DNA from: Physella acuta
Lineage: Eukaryota; Mollusca; Gastropoda; Physidae
Direction: 5' to 3'
Length of the DNA stretch: 64,000 nt
Assembly (NCBI RefSeq): GCF_028476545.1
Contig: NW_026731571.1
Location: 434,001 to 498,000 of the forward strand
Each line of letters begins with the position of its first letter. Positions within the stretch are counted from its first letter, which is position 1. The translations under genes and the position numbers were made by a program. The notes under the pieces are model-generated. The model was not told the origin of the DNA, ran no database searches, and was given only the letters and a program-made list of their open reading frames with translations. Of the stretch, positions 59,669-64,000 are shown one piece after another.

Positions 59669-60362
59669 TGTAACTAGGGGAAGTTACCAGAGACATAAGA
59701 ACGCAGTACAGCGCTGTCAACTTTGACACGACTGATGCAATAACGCAGGTGTTGGCTGATAACGATCAGAAAGCCAAGGCGTAGTATCTTGGGAAGCGAT
59801 ACGATAAGAACGCAATACGGTCTGTCAACTTTGATGTGACAGGATGCAGATGGCTTATTAAATCGGACTGTACGACAGAAGCGGCGTAATTAACATTCTG
59901 ATGCAACGATTAGAATCGATTACGATTACGATTATGATAGAACCGAATACGATTACGAATACGAAGGGGATATATAGGAAGGCGACGGCTGAGCTCGCGG
60001 TGTGGCTCTCTCTCTCGATCAGTCAGTCAGTGTGGCAGTATCAAGTTGGTTATTGAACGGGTTAGCCGTATTGTGTTAAGAAGGACGATAGACATGTGCA
60101 TTCAGTTATGTGAAGACTAGTGAGGACTGTTGGGGGTCAGTTGATTCAGACTATTATTGTGAAGCATTCCTTTTGATTCATTATATTATTGTGAAGCATT
60201 TCTTTGATTCATGTAATAAAAGGATCAATAGCGAACCTGCATCTTCGAGTATCTATACTGTGGTCGATGTTGTGTAGAATGAGTGGTTAGACTCGGTAAC
60301 ATTTGGCGTTGTCGAGCAGAACTCGTTAACATTTGGCACTACAGGCAAATAGTCTCGTTACA
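59669..60362 (+). repeat. Right LTR
   Basis: A 694-bp LTR. Compared by eye with 53697-54390 it is identical, including the poly(A) signal and the two ACATTTGGC copies near its 3' end. Confidence 0.97.
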
Positions 60363-60431
60363 TATATAACACCTCACATTTTTATATAACCCTTCACATT
60401 TTTATATAACCCTTCATATCTATAATATAAC
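60363..60431. repeat. 20-bp AT-rich tandem repeat, right part
   Basis: Units of CCTTCACATTTTTATATAAC continue the array interrupted at 53696. The last unit is decayed. Confidence 0.9.
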
Positions 60432-60469
60432 GCTATTGGAAGTGTGTCAGTCATTCCCTCATTCCGTCA

Positions 60470-60499
60470 TCCTAATATATAAAAGCCCATGTGCGCAAT

Positions 60500-60560
<61 letters not shown>
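60470..60560 (+). mobile_element. Possible Helitron 5' end with (CT)n tract
   Basis: TCCTAATATATAAAAGCC at 60470-60487 resembles the TC plus ATATATAAA start of many animal Helitrons. A (CT)n run follows at about 60500-60563, then CGCAAAATATTTTC. No 3' terminus was matched, so this could equally be an AT-rich coincidence. Confidence 0.3.
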
Positions 60561-60563
<3 letters not shown>

Positions 60564-60567
<4 letters not shown>

Positions 60568-60840
60568 GGTCCGCAAAATATTTTCACAGGCTATGATATC
60601 AGTATCTTCAGCGATGTATGTAGAACTTGATACGGACTTTTGTTGAAAAAAAAAGTTAGATGTTTTAAATGTATAAACAAAATTTTAATTAAATTTAAAA
60701 AAAAATAATAAAGGCATATACAAATGTAGAAAAACAATTTTAAATCTGCAACCGGAAAAGTGTTTATAGTTGTGACAAGAACGCGATAAACAGTGACGTC
60801 ACAAATGTCTGCACTTAGAAAAGAACACAAGCTAATGGCG
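60564..60840. other. AT-rich spacer
   Basis: Poly-A and poly-T rich, with no recognised gene. Confidence 0.5.
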
Positions 60841-61140
60841 CAGGGGTCGGCAACCTTTTAAGAAGGAAGAGCCAAAAGTTAAAATTTACAAAATTTCCAA
60901 GTTTTTAAAGAGCCACTAACATTATTTTTCTCAATATTTTGATATTTGATAAGATTTTGGTAAATAAATTTGGTTTATGATTTGAAATAAATAGCGTTAA
61001 ATATGAACTAATATTGATTCATATATAAAACATAGAAATGTTTCGCACAAAAAGTGTTTTAGCTAGCTCTGTTATGATAAAAGTAGTAATCAAATGATAT
61101 AAATATTTGACTATCCCAATCCACTTTACAAGCCAATAAC
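60841..61140. mobile_element. hAT-type non-autonomous element, left end only
   Basis: It begins CAGGGGTCGGCAACCTTTT and has the AGAGCCA words (60868, 60910) typical of one large group of hAT-derived short elements. The interior is AT-rich. No matching right end (reverse complement of the start) was found, so its right boundary is a guess. Confidence 0.6.
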
Positions 61141-61634
61141 TTTTTTCTTTCTTTACGGACACCATTGGCTCAGTAGGCGTCTCTCACAGCCGGGCAGGCC
61201 TCAACACGGTCAACTCCGACTAACTGGCTTGGGTATCGGGTTGATTACTGTATCGGTCGCCTATACGCCTTTATTAGTTGTGTTTTTATTATTATTATTT
61301 CTAGCAATATTTATGTAAAGGGAGACAACACCAAATTAAATTAGAAAATTATAGGAAATGTGTAACCAACGAAAAAGTTAACCAAGTTAATACACTTGTA
61401 TTCAGTATTTTAATGTGATATTGTATTAATACGTTAAAACAAACCTGCTTTTTTACATAGATTAAGCACAATTTAAGATTATGATTGAACATAGAACTCA
61501 ACACATTGTCTGTAAAGTATTCCTATAATTTTAAATGCACAGTTTCCCATTTAATTGCATTGGATTTTCAGTTCCTTTGACTAGTTCTATTTTCGAAAAA
61601 AAAAATTTATAAAGAAAACAAAGGTTTAAACAAA
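61141..61634. other. AT-rich spacer, boundary of elements unclear
   Basis: Contains a GC-richer block at 61155-61265 (CACCATTGGCTCAGTAGGCG onward) that stands out from AT-rich surroundings and may be another short element. No gene is recognised. Confidence 0.4.
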
Positions 61635-61790
61635 GGCCCGCGGAGATCTTTTTGTCCAAGGAAAAAACGTTTGTTTTGTGATGGCTGAGGAAATTTGCCT
61701 AGAAAAATCACAAGTCTGGAAGAAACTGGCCCCCGAAATGAAATTTGATAGTTAATGCGGCCCTCGGACTGAAAAGTTTGGAGACCCCTG
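61635..61790. mobile_element. hAT-type element fragment (right end)
   Basis: CCCGCGGAGATCTTTTTGTCC near the start, GAAGAAACTGGCCCCCGAA in the middle and the end AAAAGTTTGGAGACCCCTG match the two ends of the element at 62192-62647. The intervening interior is missing. The left inverted end is absent. Confidence 0.75.
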
Positions 61791-62191
61791 TTCTAGAATA
61801 TAGATTTACGGAAAAACTAGACTTAGCTTAGACTATAATTAGATAGATCTAGATCTAGATTCTATCCAGATCCAGAGTTTCTTCCAGGCATCTCTCCGGG
61901 GGGGGGGGGCGCTAAAATTTCAAGTGCCCCCCCCCCCGGAGAAAAAAGTCTGATAGAAACACTGTCTAGATCTACAATCTATTCCAATAAAAAAAATTAT
62001 ATACTAAACTATTTCAGGACTTAATTATTTTATAGAAATCTTTGTTTGTTTAGCTATAGAATTGGCTAATTTTGGATAAAATCTAATTTGAAAGAATAGA
62101 GCCTATTCGCGTAAGTTAAGTTTCTTAACTACGTCTTTTATTCTACATGAGACCTAAATAGTGCCTAAATAGCTGAGATGATCGTGTAATT
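61791..62191. other. AT-rich spacer with long G/C hairpin
   Basis: AGATCTAGATCTAGA repeats lie at about 61840-61860. At 61893-61942 TCTCC plus twelve G and C is followed, after a short loop, by G, eleven C and GGAGA, a near-perfect inverted repeat. No gene. Confidence 0.7.
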
Positions 62192-62647
62192 CAGGGGTCT
62201 CCAAACTACGGCCCGCGGGCCGGATGCGGGCCGCAAGTGCAAGGTCCTCTCATCCGGCCCGCGGAGATATTTTTGTCCACGGAAAAATGTTTGTTGGAGG
62301 TGGCTGGGGAACTTTGCCGAGAAAATTCAAAACGATTTGAAAATGTAGCTTTGGGTGCAAATACCATTGCCCGCCGTGTTGCATACATTAATGAAAACAT
62401 TGTGACTCAAACAGTGAAAAGTGCTTGCAAGTTTCGCCATTTTTCAATCGCAATGGATGAGTCGCTGAAATTTATATATACTTCTATATAATTTATATTT
62501 CGTTGGGGGGGGGGGGTAAGTAAAGGGGGTATATGTTCTTCGGTGGGGAAGGGGGGCGGGGGGCTCCGCCACCCCAAAGAGATGCCCAGAAGAAACTGGC
62601 CCCCGAACTGAATGCGGCCCTCGGGCTGAAAAGTTTGGAGACCCCTG
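62192..62647 (+). mobile_element. hAT-type DNA transposon, internally deleted
   Basis: It begins CAGGGGTCTCCAAACTACGG and ends with AAAGTTTGGAGACCCCTG, whose reverse complement is CAGGGGTCTCCAAACTTT, giving a terminal inverted repeat of about 15 bp typical of hAT families. It is far shorter than an autonomous hAT (usually 2.5-4 kb) but keeps a transposase piece. Flanking 8-mers (GTGTAATT and GTTAATTG) are similar but not a clean target duplication. Confidence 0.85.
62318..62478 (+). pseudogene. hAT transposase fragment
   Basis: About 54 residues read RENSKRFENVALGANTIARR, then VAYINENIVTQ, then FRHFSIAMDES. This follows the hAT transposase pattern VALSxxTVxRRIxDIxxNIxxQ...FSLALDES seen in ZBED/GTF2I-repeat-related transposases. 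The final Asp (about 62456-62458) corresponds to the first catalytic residue of the DDE core. The zinc finger, the other catalytic residues and the dimerisation domain are absent, so it is a dead remnant left by internal deletion of the element. Confidence 0.8.
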
Positions 62648-63429
62648 GTTAATTGATGCCATGAGGTTGGCACGGGTTCGAGACTCACCAAGGTCAAACT
62701 TTTTTTTTTCATTTTTTTTAAATATATGAATGATGAAGTTGCATATCGGGACTTGGCGGGACACGGGGCAGGTAAAGTAGAGTTCACCTGTTTCTGTCTT
62801 TTCATCATGTGAAGGGATAGTGTGGTCAAACCCATGCTCAGCCGAAATAGGTGTTTTTAAAAGACAAAAACAACATTACCACTGAACAGCCGGATTTTTA
62901 ACGAATTTTTTAAAATTTTAAGTCTCTTGATCAGCGAGTGCATTTAATATGGTATTGTGTTGACTAATACTATATATAATTTTGTTTTAATTGTTATTTT
63001 AAACAAGTATAAACATAGACAGTACATAAAACAAAACCCCTTCTTTTTTCATAATCTTAACAACGTTTCATTCCAATAAAATGTTTCTTTCTTAAGTTTC
63101 CGATAATGACTTTTTTAAAAGCTTAATTACAATTCATTTCATTTCTCACTTTCCGTAGGTATATACATTTTCTTCAGGCATCTCTACCGTTTCTTCCTTT
63201 TTCACCTCCGAACTAAATTTTAAAAAGTAATTCATTAAAAAAATAAAGAAAACCAGTGTCCACTACCTCTAATCCCCTCCCCACGCAAACACATCCCCCA
63301 CCCACCCTCCTCCGGACAGTTTAAAATGCCGCTCCCCGGAGATAAATATCCAAAAGAAAAACCGGGTAGCCTATTTGTAAAGAGAAGAGAGCTAAAATAA
63401 AAGTCACCATAATTGCCCGAGTAACTGGT
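62648..63429. other. Spacer with SINE fragment
   Basis: Mostly AT-rich non-coding DNA. At about 62671-62697 GGTTGGCACGGGTTCGAGACTC resembles a box-B region followed by a T-run, but no box A or cloverleaf is convincing. Confidence 0.45.
62771..62851 (-). mobile_element. tRNA-derived SINE fragment, copy 3
   Basis: GTGAAGGGATAGTGTGGTCA and CCCATGCTCAGCCG match the distal body of the SINE copies at 8470-8672 and 25556-25773 in the same orientation. The tRNA-like head is not recognised here, so the copy is partial. Confidence 0.5.
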
Positions 63430-64000
63430 ACCGATGGCTAGTCTACACATAAATGTGTACCAACGGCCGTGTATCCACACATGAATGTGTACCAACGGCT
63501 TGTGTCCACACATAAATGTGTACCAACGGCCGTGTATCCACACATGAATGTGTACCAACGGCTTGTGTCCACACATAAATGTGTACCAACGGCCGTGTAT
63601 CCACACATGAATGTGTACCAACGGCCGTGTATCCACACATAAATGTGTACCAACGGCCGTGTATCCACACATAAATGTGTACCAACGGCCGTGTATCCAC
63701 ACATAAATGTGTACCAACGGCCGTGTATCCACACATGAATGTGTACCAACGGCCGTGTATTCACACATGAATGTGTACCAACGGCCGTGTATCCACACAT
63801 AAATGTGTACCAACGGCCGTGTATCCACACATAAATGTGTACCAACGGCCGTGTATCCACACATGAATGTGTACCAACGGCCGTGTATCCACACATGTGT
63901 ACCAACGGCCGTGTATCCACACATGTGTACCAACGGCCGTGTATCCACACATAAATGTGTACCAACGGCCGTGTATCCACACATAAATGTGTACCAACGG
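63430..64000. repeat. Minisatellite, 32-bp unit, about 18 copies, continues past the window
   Basis: The core is GTGTACCAACGGCCGTGTAT, followed by CCACACATAAAT. Variants are ATGAAT/ATAAAT and a CTTGTGTCC form. Two units near 63892-63930 lack the AAATGTGT part. CGGCCG makes each unit a restriction-like palindrome. The minus-strand frames are artefacts. Confidence 0.97.

Larger units (their letters stand above)
53697..60362 (+). mobile_element. Ty3/gypsy-type LTR retrotransposon, full length
   Basis: A 6666-bp element with two 694-bp LTRs beginning TG and ending CA, a primer-binding site two bases inside the left LTR, gag, pol, and a purine-rich tract before the right LTR. Pol order is protease, reverse transcriptase, RNase H, integrase, which defines the Ty3/gypsy group. 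There is no env frame between pol and the right LTR. It is flanked by TATA on each side (53693-53696 and 60363-60366), a likely 4-bp target duplication. The LTRs show no difference by eye, so the insertion is young. The element looks whole, with no breaks noticed. The lineage within Ty3/gypsy is not resolved. Confidence 0.97.

Noticed and set aside
60841-61790. One hAT element spanning both CAGGGGTC-type ends
   Set aside because: The left end (CAGGGGTCGGCAACC) and right end (reverse of CAGGGGTCTCCAAAC) belong to different end types, and flanking 8-mers do not match.
62650-62710. tRNA gene near GGGTTCGAGACTC
   Set aside because: There is a box-B-like word and a T run, but no convincing box A, acceptor stem or cloverleaf.

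Overview
The window looks like intergenic DNA from an animal with a repeat-rich genome. A mollusc, perhaps a gastropod, is my best guess. It rests on tRNA-derived SINE copies with a conserved-looking body, hAT-type and other short inverted-repeat elements, a complete Ty3/gypsy-type LTR element, and abundant tandem repeats. No operons, ribosome binding sites, rRNA, functional tRNA or CRISPR array were seen, and I could not support any host protein-coding gene. The only convincing long reading frames are the gag and pol of the LTR element. A short piece of hAT transposase is the only other recognisable protein trace.

The dominant feature is tandem repetition. About thirty-five separate minisatellite or microsatellite arrays, with unit lengths from 2 to 95 bp, cover roughly 24 kb (estimated by eye). 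The largest are a 22-bp array at 15.57-19.50 kb, a 39-bp array at 11.23-13.42 kb, a 31-bp array at 28.86-30.39 kb, a 22-bp array at 47.84-49.34 kb and a 24-26-bp array at 36.11-37.44 kb. Several carry higher-order duplications (about 1151, 608, 341 and 228 bp). Almost every array has its own unit. One 20-bp array, however, recurs in inverted orientation 2-3 kb away with its unique flank. One array (50.09-50.90 kb) is built of TTAGGG-like hexamers. Runs of 10 or more G or C are scattered on both strands.

Layout: 0-11 kb holds single-copy DNA alternating with short arrays and one SINE. 11-20 kb is mostly three large arrays. 20.3-21.8 kb is an AT-rich old repeat with a degenerate ~125-bp unit. 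22-25 kb is arrays. 25.2-27.6 kb is a nest of short mobile elements, with a 393-bp inverted-repeat element beside a SINE. 27.8-53.4 kb is array after array, separated by 0.3-2 kb stretches of single-copy DNA. Some of those stretches are rich in homeodomain-type TAATTA and CRE-type TGACGTCA words and could be regulatory. 53.7-60.4 kb is a full-length LTR retrotransposon (694-bp LTRs identical by eye, gag, pol with protease, RT, RNase H and integrase, no env) inserted in a 20-bp AT-rich repeat. 60.8-62.7 kb is a cluster of hAT-type ends and a transposase fragment. The window ends inside a 32-bp array.

No working gene pathway can be described. The LTR element is the only unit whose parts act together: Gag would form the particle and Pol would supply processing, reverse transcription and integration.
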